Source: ZC4RG19 sp017577565 (GTDB lineage: Bacteria > Actinomycetota > Acidimicrobiia > Acidimicrobiales > VFJN01). Taken from it: a stretch of DNA of 64,000 nt. The stretch is from assembly GCA_047459075.1 (NCBI GenBank), contig VSCH01000009.1:1-64000 (forward strand), in the 5' to 3' direction. Each line of letters opens with the position of its first letter. The stretch's first letter is position 1. Under the pieces are notes generated by a model. It saw nothing but the letters and a program-made list of their open reading frames with translations, was not told where the DNA came from and did not search any database. Below, piece by piece: positions 1 to 8,720 of the stretch. The translations under genes and the position numbers were made by a program.

Positions 1-66
1 CCGCCCCCCCCGCCCGCCGGCCCGCACCCGCCGCCGCCCGCCGGGCACCCGCAGCGCACCCACTGA
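1..66 (+). CDS. possible 3' end of an upstream gene (proline-rich tail)
   Basis: The first frame of the window is open from the left edge to a TGA at 64-66 and would encode a Pro/Ala/Gly/His tail ending in QRTH. Such a composition is what GC-rich noncoding sequence also gives, so this may be either the C-terminus of a gene that begins outside the window or chance. No function can be assigned. Confidence 0.2.
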   Translation, partial: PPPPPAGPHPPPPAGHPQRTH

Positions 67-87
67 GGCGCGGGGCGGTCGGGCTGC

Positions 88-93
88 GAGACT
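88..93 (+). promoter_or_regulatory. -10 hexamer for a leaderless cysteine desulfurase transcript
   Basis: GAGACT ends 7 nt before the GTG at 101. It keeps the A at position 2 and T at position 6 of the actinobacterial TANNNT element, and the spacing puts +1 at the start codon, as at many other genes here. It is a weak match on its own. Confidence 0.35.
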
Positions 94-100
94 GGACGCC

Positions 101-1243
101 GTGCCCGACCAGCCCGTCTACCTCGACCACGCGGCCACGACGCCGCTGCGCCCGGCGGCGCGCGCCGCGATGCTGCCGTGGCTCGGCGAGCGGTTCGGCA
201 ACCCCTCGGGCGCGCACCGCGTGGCCCGGGCCGCCCGCCAGGCGATCGACGAGGCCCGCGACGTCGTGGCCGAGGTCGTGGGGTGCCGCCCCGGTGACGT
301 CGTGTTCACCAGCGGCGGCACCGAGGCCGACAACCTGGCGGTGCTCGGCGCGCACGAGGCCCGGCCCGGGCCGGTGCTGTGCAGCGCGGTCGAGCACGAG
401 GCCGTGCTCCGGCCGGTCCACGCCGTCGGCGGCCGCACGGTGCCGGTCGACCGCCACGGCGTCGTCGACCTCGACGCCCTGGCGGCGCTGGTGCGGGACG
501 CGCCGCCGACGCTCGTGTCGGTCATGGTCGCCAACAACGAGACCGGGGCGCTGCAGCCGGTGGACGAGGTCGCCGAGGTGGTCCGGCGGTGGGCGCCGGA
601 GGCGACGGTCCACGCCGACGCCGTCCAGGCGACGGCCTGGGTGCCGCTGCCCGAGCGGCTGGCCGGGGTCGACCTGGTGTCGATCAGCTCGCACAAGGTC
701 GGCGGCCCGCAGGGCGTGGGGGCGCTGGTCGTCCGCCCGGGCACCCCGCTGCGGCCCCGGGCCCTGGGCGGCGGCCAGGAGCGGGAGCTGCGCAGCGGGA
801 CGCACGACGTGGCCGGGATCGTCGGCTTCGCCGCCGCCCTGCAGGAGGTGCTGCGCGAGCGCGACGCCACGGCGGCCCGGGTGCGAGCCCTGCGGGACCG
901 CCTGGCCGACGGGCTGCTCGCCCGCATCCCCGGCGCGGTCGAGACGGGCCCGCCCCGCGAGGAGCGGCTCCCGGGGACGCTGCACCTGTGCGTCCCCGGG
1001 GTCGAGAGCGAGGCGCTGCTGTTCCTGCTCGACGAGGACGGCGTGTGCGCCTCCGCCGCCTCGGCCTGCGCCAGCGGCGCCCAGCAGGCGTCCCACGTGC
1101 TGGCGGCGATGGGCGTCCCGGCCGAGCTGGCCCGGGGGGCGCTGCGCCTGTCGCTCGGGTGGTCCAGCAGCGCGGCCGACGTCGACCGCGCGCTGGCGTC
1201 GGTCCCGGCGGCCGCCGCCCGGCTGCGGGAGGTGGCGGCGTGA
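101..1243 (+). CDS. iscS: cysteine desulfurase (NifS/IscS family)
   Basis: A PLP enzyme that takes sulfur from cysteine as a persulfide and passes it to partners such as MnmA and Fe-S assembly. The 380 residues match the family length. The cofactor lysine is K199 in SISSHK, and the persulfide cysteine is C323 in a short ASACASG loop. The N-terminal YLDHAATTPLRP motif is typical. The start is a GTG preceded by a -10-like hexamer 7 nt away, which suggests a leaderless mRNA. The stop overlaps the mnmA start (GTGA), so the two are co-transcribed, and the donor role in tRNA thiolation is the natural reading. The iscS name follows mycobacterial usage; a SufS-like role is less likely given the neighbour. 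Confidence 0.9.
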   Translation: MPDQPVYLDHAATTPLRPAARAAMLPWLGERFGNPSGAHRVARAARQAIDEARDVVAEVVGCRPGDVVFTSGGTEADNLAVLGAHEARPGPVLCSAVEHEAVLRPVHAVGGRTVPVDRHGVVDLDALAALVRDAPPTLVSVMVANNETGALQPVDEVAEVVRRWAPEATVHADAVQATAWVPLPERLAGVDLVSISSHKVGGPQGVGALVVRPGTPLRPRALGGGQERELRSGTHDVAGIVGFAAALQEVLRERDATAARVRALRDRLADGLLARIPGAVETGPPREERLPGTLHLCVPGVESEALLFLLDEDGVCASAASACASGAQQASHVLAAMGVPAELARGALRLSLGWSSSAADVDRALASVPAAAARLREVAA

Positions 1244-2310
1244 AGGTGCTCGTCGCCATGTCGGGCGGCGTCGACTCGTCGGTGGCCGCCGCCCGCCTGC
1301 TGGCGGCCGGCCACGAGGTGGTCGGCGTGACCATGCGGCTCTGGGGCGGCGAGTCCGACACCGGCTGCTGCTCGGTGACCGACGTCGACGACGCCCGCCG
1401 GGTGGCCCAGCAGCTCGGCATCCCCCACCACGTCTGGAACTTCGGCGACGAGTTCGAGGCCCGGGTCGTCGAGCCCTACGTCGAGGCGCACCGGCGGGGG
1501 CTGACGCCGAACCCGTGCATCGAGTGCAACCGCCACCTGAAGTTCGACCGCCTGGCCCGGCGGGCCGCGGCGGTGGGGTTCGACGCGGTGGCCACCGGTC
1601 ACCACGCCCGCGTCGTCGAGCGGCCCGACGGCACCCGGCGCCTGGCCCGGGGCGTGGACCGGGCGAAGGACCAGAGCTACGTGCTCTACGTGCTCGGCCA
1701 GCGGGAGCTGGCCCGCACGCTGCTGCCGGTGGGCGAGACGACCAAGGACGAGGTGCGGGCCGAGGCCGCGGCGCTGGGCCTGCGCACGGCGGGCAAGTCC
1801 GACAGCCAGGACGTCTGCTTCATCACGTCGTCGGCGGGCCGTCGCGGCTTCCTCGAGCGGCGCATCCCGCTGCGCCCCGGCCGGGTCGTCGACGAGGCGG
1901 GCCGGGAGGTCGGCGCGGTCGACGCCGTCGAGCTGGTGACGGTGGGTCAGCGGCGGGGCCTCGGCCTGCCGGGGGGCGGTGAGCCCCGTTACGCCGTCGA
2001 GGTCGACGTGCCCCGGGCCACGGTGCGGGTGGGCCCGGCGCGGGAGCTGATGACCGGGGCGGTCGTGCTGGAGCAGGTGGTGTGGGCCGACGGCCCGGTG
2101 ACCGGCCCGGTCGAGGCGCAGTGCAGCGCCCACGGCACGCCCCGGCCGGCCCGGGTCGAGCCGCCAGGGCCGGACGGGCGGGTGACCGTGCGGTTCGACG
2201 CGCCGGCCCGTCGGGTGGCGGCCGGCCAGTCGGTCGTGCTCTACGAGGGCGACGAGGTCGTGGGGGGCGGGATCGCGACGGCGGCGCCGCCGGGAGGGTC
2301 GGGGCCGTGA
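1240..2310 (+). CDS. mnmA: tRNA-specific 2-thiouridylase MnmA
   Basis: Thiolates U34 of Lys, Glu and Gln tRNAs using ATP and a sulfur relay from the desulfurase. The 356-residue protein opens with the PP-loop ATP motif MSGGVDSS (residues 7-14). The two catalytic cysteines are visible: C93 in NPCIECN and C193 in SDSQDVCF. The reading frame stays open far upstream, but the GTG at 1240 gives the conserved N-terminus and overlaps the cysteine desulfurase stop by 4 bp, so translation is probably coupled. The pair desulfurase-mnmA upstream of ligA is an old actinobacterial arrangement. Confidence 0.95.
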   Translation: MKVLVAMSGGVDSSVAAARLLAAGHEVVGVTMRLWGGESDTGCCSVTDVDDARRVAQQLGIPHHVWNFGDEFEARVVEPYVEAHRRGLTPNPCIECNRHLKFDRLARRAAAVGFDAVATGHHARVVERPDGTRRLARGVDRAKDQSYVLYVLGQRELARTLLPVGETTKDEVRAEAAALGLRTAGKSDSQDVCFITSSAGRRGFLERRIPLRPGRVVDEAGREVGAVDAVELVTVGQRRGLGLPGGGEPRYAVEVDVPRATVRVGPARELMTGAVVLEQVVWADGPVTGPVEAQCSAHGTPRPARVEPPGPDGRVTVRFDAPARRVAAGQSVVLYEGDEVVGGGIATAAPPGGSGP

Positions 2311-2313
2311 GAG

Positions 2314-2352
2314 GTTTCGGACGAAAAAGTTCCGAAACTCTTGCGTTTCGGA
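2314..2352. promoter_or_regulatory. operator of three alternating half-sites (probable TetR site)
   Basis: Three copies of an 8-bp half-site sit in alternating orientation: GTTTCGGA (2314-2321), TCCGAAAC (2331-2338) and GTTTCGGA (2345-2352), with 9-nt and 6-nt spacers. They form two overlapping perfect inverted repeats. The third copy overlaps the -35 of the exporter promoter, so binding would block transcription. The obvious ligand-responsive partner is the TetR-family protein encoded after the exporter (3963-4574). Confidence 0.7.
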
Positions 2353-2369
2353 ATTGGGTCGCGCATGCT
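2341..2369 (+). promoter_or_regulatory. promoter of the exporter-TetR operon
   Basis: TTGCGT (2341-2346), a 17-bp spacer and CATGCT (2364-2369), followed 7 nt later by the ATG at 2377. The spacing implies a leaderless transcript and argues for 2377 as the start. The -35 is overlapped by the third half-site of the operator. Confidence 0.55.
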
Positions 2370-2376
2370 CGGACCC

Positions 2377-3966
2377 ATGCCGCCTGAGACCACCTCCCCC
2401 GCCAGCCCACCCGCCGATCGGCGCCGCTGGGTCGTCCTCGGCGTGATGTGCCTCAGCCTGCTGCTGATCGTGATGGACAACACGATCGTCAACGTGGCCA
2501 TCCCCACGCTGCAGCGGGAGCTGGGGGCGTCGACCGGCGACCTGCAGTGGGTCGTCGACAGCTACATCCTCGTCTTCGCCGGGCTGCTGCTGACGATGGG
2601 GGCCCTCGGGGACCGCTACGGCCGGCGGGGCGCCCTCGGCATCGGCCTCGCCGTCATGGGCGTCGCCTCGGTGCTCTCGGCGTTCGCCGGCAGCGCCGGG
2701 CACCTCGTCGCCACCCGGGCGCTGCTCGGGGTCGGCGCCGCCCTGGTCATGCCCTCGACCCTGTCGATCATCACCAACGTGTTCACCGACCCCCGCGAGC
2801 GGGGCCTGGCCATCGCCATCTGGTCGGCCATGGCCGGCGCCGCCGTGGCCATCGGCCCGGTCACCGGCGGCTGGCTGCTCGAGCACTTCTGGTGGGGCTC
2901 GGTCTTCCTGGTCAACGTGCCGGTCGTCGTCGCCGCCCTCGTCCTCGGCCGGCTGTTCGTGCCCACCTCCCGCGACCCCGCGGCACCGCGGGTCGACCTG
3001 CCCGGGGCCGCCCTCTCGATCGTCGGGTTCGCCGCGCTCGTCTGGGCGATCATCGAGGGCCAGCACGGCTGGACCGACGGGGAGGTCCTCGGGGGCTTCG
3101 CCGCCGCCGCCGTGCTGCTCGGCGCCTTCGTCGCCTGGGAGCGCCACACCGACACGCCGATGCTCGACATGGCCTTCTTCCGCAACCCCCGGTTCAGCGC
3201 CGGTTGCGGGGCGCTGGCCCTGACCTTCTTCGCCATGTTCGGGTCGCTGTTCCTGATGACCCAGTTCCTCCAGTCGGTCCTCGGCTACACGGCGCTGGAG
3301 GCGGGCGTGCGGCTGCTCCCCATGGCGGGCGTGCAGCTGGTCGTGGCCCCGTCGACGGCCGCGGTCGTCCAGCGGGTCGGCACGAAGCTCGTCGTGGCCA
3401 CGGGCCTGCTCCTCGCCGCCGGCGGCCTGCTGCTGGCCGGCCGGCTCACCCCCGGCGCCAGCTACCCCGAGGTGCTGCTGGCGCTGATGGTGCTCGCCGC
3501 GGGCCTGGCCATGGTCATGCCGCCGACGACCGAGGCGATCATGGGCGCGCTGCCCCGGGAGAAGGCCGGCGTGGGCTCGGCCGTCAACGACACCGCCCGC
3601 CAGATCGGCGGCGCCCTCGGCGTCGCCGTGCTCGGGTCGGTCATGAGCTCGACCTACCGGCCCCGGGTGCGGGACGCCATCGCCGGCTACCCCGTGCCCG
3701 CGGACGTCGCCGACGCCATCACCGAGCAGCTCGGCGCCGCGATGGGTGTGGCGGCGCGGGTGGGCGGCGAGCCCGGGCGCCTGCTGGCCGCGGCCGCGGC
3801 CGACGGCTTCACCGACGGCATGGGCACCGCCTTCCTCGTCGGCGCGGCGGCGCTGGTGCTCGGGGCCGTCGTCGTCCTCCGCTTCCTCCCCGCCCGGGCC
3901 CGCGACCACGCCGAGGCGCCGGTGGCCGACGCCGCGCCCGTGACCGGCGCCGTCGTCGACCCGTGA
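2377..3966 (+). CDS. MFS drug exporter, DHA2 (EmrB/QacA) family
   Basis: A 529-residue inner-membrane proton-coupled exporter. The DHA2 signature DNTIVNVAIPTLQ lies in the first membrane segment, and the motif GDRYGRR follows in the loop after segment 2. The length and the hydrophobic pattern fit the 14-helix subfamily. I place the start at the ATG 7 nt after a -10 hexamer, not at the TTG or ATG further upstream. The stop overlaps the start of a TetR regulator (GTGA), and an operator with three half-sites covers the promoter, so the pair looks like a self-regulated, drug- or metabolite-inducible efflux operon. The substrate cannot be told from sequence. Confidence 0.88.
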   Translation: MPPETTSPASPPADRRRWVVLGVMCLSLLLIVMDNTIVNVAIPTLQRELGASTGDLQWVVDSYILVFAGLLLTMGALGDRYGRRGALGIGLAVMGVASVLSAFAGSAGHLVATRALLGVGAALVMPSTLSIITNVFTDPRERGLAIAIWSAMAGAAVAIGPVTGGWLLEHFWWGSVFLVNVPVVVAALVLGRLFVPTSRDPAAPRVDLPGAALSIVGFAALVWAIIEGQHGWTDGEVLGGFAAAAVLLGAFVAWERHTDTPMLDMAFFRNPRFSAGCGALALTFFAMFGSLFLMTQFLQSVLGYTALEAGVRLLPMAGVQLVVAPSTAAVVQRVGTKLVVATGLLLAAGGLLLAGRLTPGASYPEVLLALMVLAAGLAMVMPPTTEAIMGALPREKAGVGSAVNDTARQIGGALGVAVLGSVMSSTYRPRVRDAIAGYPVPADVADAITEQLGAAMGVAARVGGEPGRLLAAAAADGFTDGMGTAFLVGAAALVLGAVVVLRFLPARARDHAEAPVADAAPVTGAVVDP

Positions 3967-4574
3967 CCGCCCGGGCGCCCCGCACCCGCGCCCGCCGGCC
4001 CGGCCGTCCCCGCGACGACCGGGCCGACGCCGCGATCCTGGACGCCGCCCTCGCCGTCCTGGCCGAGCGCGGCCCCGCGGGCTTCACGGTCGACGAGGTC
4101 GCCGAGCGGGCCGGCTGCGGCAAGGCGACGATCTACCGGCGGTGGCCGTCGCGGGCCGCGCTCCTGCTCGAGACCGCCCACCACATGGGCCTGCAGGTCC
4201 CCGACGTCGACACCGGCAGCGTGCGTGACGACCTCGTGGCCCTCATGGCCGAGCTGGGGCGCAAGGTCCGCAGCGACTCGGGCCGCATCCTCCCGGCGGT
4301 CATCGCCGAGGCCGCGGTGAGCCCCGAGATGGCCGACGTGCTCCGGGGCTTCATCGACGAGCGGCGGCAGCCCGCCCGCCGGGCGCTCGAGCGGGGCGTC
4401 GAGCGGGGGGAGCTGCCCCCCGACGTCGACGTGGAGGCCGTGCTCGACCAGCTCGGCGCCACGGTGCTGTTCCGCGAGGTCATCACCCGCCGGCCGGTGG
4501 ACGACGACTACGTCCGCCGGCTCGTCGACCGGGTCCTCGCCGGGGCGGTCGCCGTCCGGGGTCAGCCGAACTGA
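3963..4574 (+). CDS. TetR-family transcriptional regulator
   Basis: 203 residues. The N-terminal helix-turn-helix is clear: AAILDAAL, then FTVDEVAERAGCGKATIYRRW at about residues 36-57, the classic TetR recognition helix. The C-terminal ligand-binding half resembles the TetR_C subgroup (REVITRRPVDDDYV near the end). It starts with a GTG overlapping the exporter stop by 4 bp. It most likely represses its own operon through the half-site array at 2314-2352. Its 3' end overlaps the convergent gene on the other strand by 13 bp. Confidence 0.85.
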   Translation: MTARAPRTRARRPGRPRDDRADAAILDAALAVLAERGPAGFTVDEVAERAGCGKATIYRRWPSRAALLLETAHHMGLQVPDVDTGSVRDDLVALMAELGRKVRSDSGRILPAVIAEAAVSPEMADVLRGFIDERRQPARRALERGVERGELPPDVDVEAVLDQLGATVLFREVITRRPVDDDYVRRLVDRVLAGAVAVRGQPN

Positions 4575-5491
4575 CGGCGCCGGGCCTCGGCCAGCACCCG
4601 GCCGGGCCGGCTCGGCGTCACCAGCACCGCCCGCACGCCCTTCAGCTCGGTGAGCGTCCGCCGGGAGGTGACCGGCAGCAGCGCGACCGGGTCGTCGAGC
4701 CGCGCCTCCAGGGCGAGCCCGGCGGCCCCCGCCGTCAGGTCGACGGCGTCGGTGTCGGCGGGGGCGGGGCCGAACGACCGCACCGAGCCCCGGCGCAGCA
4801 GGATCGGGTCGACGAGCGCGAGCGGGTCGTGGATCACCATGCCGGCGGGCACGAACACGAGCCACCGCCGGGCCAGCGTGTGCAGCGACCGCACCCCCCA
4901 CCACGCGAGGGGCAGGCCGGCCGCGAGGGCGACGCCGCCGAGCACCCAGCGCCGGTCGGCGAGCAGGAGCGGCCCGGTGCAGGTGCCGCCCACGGCCGCC
5001 AGCCAGGCGACCTCGACCGGGCCGGCCAGCAGGGCGACCGGGACCTTGAGCGGCAGGCGCGTCTCCGGGCCGTACGACGAGCCGTCGACGAAGACCTCGG
5101 CCGTCTCCGGGGCGAGGCCGGCGAAGGCGGCGGCCAGCGCCGCGGCCAGGCCGACCATCGTCGACGGCTCGACGCCCTCGACCACGGTCGCGACCACGGC
5201 GGCGACCGCCGCGCCTGGCGCGCCGAGGCGCAGGGCGGTCAGGCTGACCGTCGTGGGTACCAGGGTCGCCACCAGCACCGCGAGCCACGCCAGCCAGGCG
5301 CCGACGCTGGCGACGACCTGCACGCCCCGGCTGGCGTCGTCGAGGGCGGCGCCCAGCGCGGGCCCGAGCAGCAGCGGCTGCACGGCCCACACCACCCGGA
5401 TCGGCCAGGCGGTGTGCACGAGGGCGGCGAGTCGGGCCACCGGCGAGGTGGCGGTGCGCGCCGGTGCGTCGTCGTCGGATCGGGGCTCCAC
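4562..5491 (-). CDS. polytopic membrane protein of unknown function
   Basis: 309 residues when started at the GTG at 5491. About five or six hydrophobic segments fill residues 25-220, followed by a soluble C-terminal part of about 85 residues with a VFVPAGMVIHDP stretch and the tail RPGRVLAEARRR. I do not recognise a named family. The frame is open further upstream, but the GTG is preceded 7 nt away by AAGTCT, a weak -10-like hexamer lying within an inverted repeat (CGGAGA at 5496-5501, TCTCCG at 5510-5515). The gene converges on the TetR gene and is divergent from the MetE-like gene. Confidence 0.6.
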   Translation of the reverse strand: MEPRSDDDAPARTATSPVARLAALVHTAWPIRVVWAVQPLLLGPALGAALDDASRGVQVVASVGAWLAWLAVLVATLVPTTVSLTALRLGAPGAAVAAVVATVVEGVEPSTMVGLAAALAAAFAGLAPETAEVFVDGSSYGPETRLPLKVPVALLAGPVEVAWLAAVGGTCTGPLLLADRRWVLGGVALAAGLPLAWWGVRSLHTLARRWLVFVPAGMVIHDPLALVDPILLRRGSVRSFGPAPADTDAVDLTAGAAGLALEARLDDPVALLPVTSRRTLTELKGVRAVLVTPSRPGRVLAEARRRQFG

Positions 5492-5602
5492 GCCGCGGAG
5501 ACTTGCCGATCTCCGCCGCCCGTCGCTATTCCGGGGGCCCGGGAGGAACCGAGTGGGGGTGGCCGTGGTGGTGAGCACCGTCGACGGGTGGGTGGCCGCG
5601 CC

Positions 5603-6607
5603 GTGAGGGAGGTGCAGCTGCCCCTGGGGGTGGCGTCCGCCGTCGGCAGCCTGCCCCACACCTCCGTCGAGGCGGCCGTCGAGCTCGCCCTGGCCGCCCA
5701 GCCCCGCCTACCCGCGGCGCCGTCGCTGCCGCGCCGGTCGCCGGTCGAGGGGATGATCCCGCAGGCGGCCTGGGGGATCGCCGGGGTCGAGGTGCTCCCG
5801 GACGGCTCGCTGCTCGTCGACGAGGCGGCCGTCGACCCCGACGCCCCGGTCGGCCCCGGCCTCGACGGCCCGCCGTTCGCCACGCTGCGGGCCTTCCTCG
5901 CTGCGGTGACGGGGCGGGAGGCGCCGTTCAAGGTGCAGCTCACGGGGCCGGTCACCCTCGGCCTCGCGCTGCACGCCGTGGGCGTGCCCGCGGCCCGGGC
6001 CTTCCGGGTCGCGGGCCGGGCCGTCCGGGCCCGCATCGACGAGCTGCTCGCCGCGCTGGCGGAGGCGGCGCCGGCCGCCACGCCGTTCGTCTTCCTCGAC
6101 GAGCCCGGCCTCACCGCCGCGCTCGAGCCGGGGTTCCCGCTCGGCGTCGACGACACGCTCGACCTCGTCTCCTCGGCGCTGGCCGCGGTCGAGGCCGGCG
6201 CCGTGGCCGGGTTGCACTGCTGCGGCCGGGCCGACTGGCCGGTCGTGCTCCAGGCCGGCCCCCAGGTGCTGTCGCTGCCGGTCGACGCCGGCGCCACGCG
6301 CCACCCGTGGGCGTTCGCCGACTTCCTCGACCGGGGCGGCTGGGTGGCCTGGGGGGTCGTGCCCACCGACCGGCCCCTCGGCGAGACGCCCGAGATCCTC
6401 TGGCGGCGCCTGCTGGCCGAGTGGGAGGCGCTGGCCGAGGGGGGTTGCGAGCCCCGCCGGCTGGTCGAGCAGGCGATCATGACCCCGGCCTGCGGCCTGG
6501 TCGGGTTGGACGTCGCCCAGGCCGTCCACGTGCTCGACCTCACCGACGAGCTCGCGGGGCGGGTCCAGGAGCGGGCCCGGGAGCTGGGGCTCATCCTCGG
6601 CGCCTAG
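5603..6607 (+). CDS. MetE-like zinc methyltransferase-domain protein
   Basis: 334 residues resembling the C-terminal catalytic barrel of cobalamin-independent methionine synthase. Possible zinc ligands are H205 and C206 in GLHCCG and C297 in TPACGL; FLDEPGL is also typical of the fold. It lacks the N-terminal half of MetE, so it cannot be a standard methionine synthase by itself. A protein of this type sits between mnmA and ligA in many actinobacteria, but its substrate is not established. The start could be GTG 5603 or GTG 5588; 5603 gives the conserved ASAVGSLPH N-terminus with little extension. Confidence 0.7.
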   Translation: MREVQLPLGVASAVGSLPHTSVEAAVELALAAQPRLPAAPSLPRRSPVEGMIPQAAWGIAGVEVLPDGSLLVDEAAVDPDAPVGPGLDGPPFATLRAFLAAVTGREAPFKVQLTGPVTLGLALHAVGVPAARAFRVAGRAVRARIDELLAALAEAAPAATPFVFLDEPGLTAALEPGFPLGVDDTLDLVSSALAAVEAGAVAGLHCCGRADWPVVLQAGPQVLSLPVDAGATRHPWAFADFLDRGGWVAWGVVPTDRPLGETPEILWRRLLAEWEALAEGGCEPRRLVEQAIMTPACGLVGLDVAQAVHVLDLTDELAGRVQERARELGLILGA

Positions 6608-6640
6608 GGCCCCGGCCGCAGGACCGTCCCACCCGGTCGG

Positions 6641-6646
6641 TAGTGT
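6641..6646 (+). promoter_or_regulatory. -10 hexamer of ligA
   Basis: TAGTGT ends 7 nt before the ligA ATG, predicting a leaderless transcript. No good -35 is visible. Confidence 0.55.
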
Positions 6647-6653
6647 CCGGGGA

Positions 6654-8717
6654 ATGGCCGACCAGTCGATCGAGCAGCGAGTGGCGCAGCTCCGGGAGGA
6701 GATCCGCGAGCACGACCGCCGCTACTACGAGCTCGACGCGCCCGTCATCAGCGACGCCGAGTACGACGAGCTGGTCCGCGAGCTGCGGTCGCTCGAGGAG
6801 AAGTACCCCGAGCTGATCACGCCCGACTCGCCCACCCAGCGGGTCGGCGGCGCCCCGGTGACCGAGCTCTTCGCGCCGGTCACGCACGGGGTGCCGATGA
6901 TGAGCCTCGACAACGTCGTCAGCGAGGAGGAGCTGCGGGCGTGGGTCGAGCGGCTCCACCGCCGGCTGGCCGGCGCGCCCCGGGCCGCCACCGACGAGCC
7001 GGCGGCGGTCAGCTACGTCTGCGAGCTGAAGATCGACGGCCTCGCCATCTCGATCCGCTACGAGCAGGGCCGCTACGTCCGGGCCGCCACCCGGGGCGAC
7101 GGCCGGGTCGGCGAGGACGTCACGGCCAACGTCCGCACCATCGACCAGGTCCCCGACCGGCTCGGCGACGGCGCGCCCGAGGTCCTCGAGGTGCGGGGCG
7201 AGATCTACATGCCGCGCTCCGCCTTCGACGCGCTGAACGAGCGGCAGATGGCCGCCGGCGAGCGACCCTTCGTCAACCCCCGCAACGCCGCGGCCGGCGC
7301 GCTGCGCCAGAAGGACCCCCGCATCACCGCCCAGCGCACGCTCGCCCTGTGGGCCTACCAGCTCGGCGAGGTCGTGGGCGGGCCCACCTTCGCCACCCAC
7401 CACGAGACCCTGGAGTGGCTGCGGTCGCTCGGCTTCCCGGTCAACCCCGAGATCCGGCAGGTCAGCACGCCCGACGAGGTGCTCGAGTACTGCCTCCACT
7501 GGCAGCAGCACCGCCACGACCTCGACTACGAGATCGACGGCGTCGTGGTGAAGGTCGACGACCTGGCCCACCGGGAGCTGCTCGGGGCCACCTCCAAGGC
7601 GCCCCGATGGGCGATCGCCTACAAGTTCCCGCCCGAGGAGCGCACCACCCGCCTGCTCGACATCAAGGTGTCGATCGGGCGCACGGGACGGGCCACGCCC
7701 TACGCCGTGCTCGAGCCCGTCTTCGTCGGCGGCGTCACCGTCTCCCAGGCGACGCTCCACAACGAGGACCAGGTCCGGGCCAAGGACGTGCGCCCGGGCG
7801 ACACGGTCATCGTCCGCCGGGCGGGCGACGTCATCCCCGAGGTGCTGGGCGCGGTCGTGGCCGAGCGGCCGCCGGGCACCGAGCCGTGGCAGTTCCCCAC
7901 CGAGTGCCCGTGCCCGCTGCGCTCGCGCCTCGTCCGCCCGGAGGGCGAGGCCGAGCACCGCTGCATCCACCCCGAGTGCCCCGTCCAGCGCCAGACGGCG
8001 ATCGAGCACTTCGCCAGCCGCTCGGCGATGGACATCGACGCGCTGGGCGAGAAGCGCATCGCCCAGCTCATCGAGGCCGGCATGGTGGCCAGCGTCGCGG
8101 ACCTCTACGACCTCGACTGGGACGCCGTGGCCAAGCTCGACCGCATGGGCGAGCAGTCGGCCGCCAACCTGCGGGCCTCCATCGAGGCGTCCCGCCGCCG
8201 GCCCCTGTCCCGGCTGCTCGTCGGGCTGAACATCCGCCACCTCGGGCCGGCGGGCGCCGAGGCGCTCGCCTCGGCCTTCGGCAGCCTCGACGCGATCATG
8301 GAGGCCTCGGTCGAGCAGCTGGCCGACACCGAGGGGGTCGGGCCGGTCATCGCCCGCTCGGTGCACACGTGGTTCTCCGACCCGGCCAACCGCCAGCTCG
8401 TCGAGCGGCTGCGGGCCGCGGGGCTCCAGTTCGTCGACGAGCGCGGCGGCGACGGCCGGTCGCGGGTGCTGGCCGGCAAGAGCGTCGTCGTCACCGGCAC
8501 GCTCCGGAACTACACCCGGGAGGAGGCCGAGGAGGCCATCAAGGCCCGGGGTGGCAAGTCGCCCGGCAGCGTGTCGAAGAAGACGACGGCGCTGGTCGTG
8601 GGCGAGAGCCCGGGCGCGTCGAAGGTCACCAAGGCCGAGCAGCTCGGCGTGCCGATCCTCGACGAGGCCGGCTTCGAGCACCTGCTCGAGACCGGCGAGC
8701 TGCCGTCCGAGGGGTGA
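6654..8717 (+). CDS. ligA: NAD-dependent DNA ligase LigA
   Basis: Seals nicks during replication and repair, using NAD as adenyl donor. The 687 residues show all modules in order: the Ia domain with YYELDAPVISDAEYD, the nucleotidyltransferase core with adenylated K126 in ELKIDG, the OB fold, a four-cysteine zinc finger (CPCPL ... HRCIHPECP, about residues 420-445), helix-hairpin-helix repeats, and a C-terminal BRCT domain starting LAGKSVVVTGTL. The length is normal for the family. ATG 6654 is preceded by TAGTGT at leaderless spacing. The stop lies 4 nt from the stop of the convergent small membrane protein. Confidence 0.97.
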   Translation: MADQSIEQRVAQLREEIREHDRRYYELDAPVISDAEYDELVRELRSLEEKYPELITPDSPTQRVGGAPVTELFAPVTHGVPMMSLDNVVSEEELRAWVERLHRRLAGAPRAATDEPAAVSYVCELKIDGLAISIRYEQGRYVRAATRGDGRVGEDVTANVRTIDQVPDRLGDGAPEVLEVRGEIYMPRSAFDALNERQMAAGERPFVNPRNAAAGALRQKDPRITAQRTLALWAYQLGEVVGGPTFATHHETLEWLRSLGFPVNPEIRQVSTPDEVLEYCLHWQQHRHDLDYEIDGVVVKVDDLAHRELLGATSKAPRWAIAYKFPPEERTTRLLDIKVSIGRTGRATPYAVLEPVFVGGVTVSQATLHNEDQVRAKDVRPGDTVIVRRAGDVIPEVLGAVVAERPPGTEPWQFPTECPCPLRSRLVRPEGEAEHRCIHPECPVQRQTAIEHFASRSAMDIDALGEKRIAQLIEAGMVASVADLYDLDWDAVAKLDRMGEQSAANLRASIEASRRRPLSRLLVGLNIRHLGPAGAEALASAFGSLDAIMEASVEQLADTEGVGPVIARSVHTWFSDPANRQLVERLRAAGLQFVDERGGDGRSRVLAGKSVVVTGTLRNYTREEAEEAIKARGGKSPGSVSKKTTALVVGESPGASKVTKAEQLGVPILDEAGFEHLLETGELPSEG

Positions 8718-8720
8718 GGC

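Noticed and set aside
118..3909. A 1,263-codon open frame on the minus strand opposite cysteine desulfurase, mnmA and the exporter
   Set aside because: Its translation is His/Arg/Gly/Ala-rich without domains, and it lies opposite three well-recognised genes. Long antisense frames are expected at this G+C content.
5496..5515. CGGAGA-N8-TCTCCG as an operator of the membrane protein at 4562-5491
   Set aside because: Short 6-bp arms of GC-type sequence and no regulator nearby; kept only as a remark in the gene entry.
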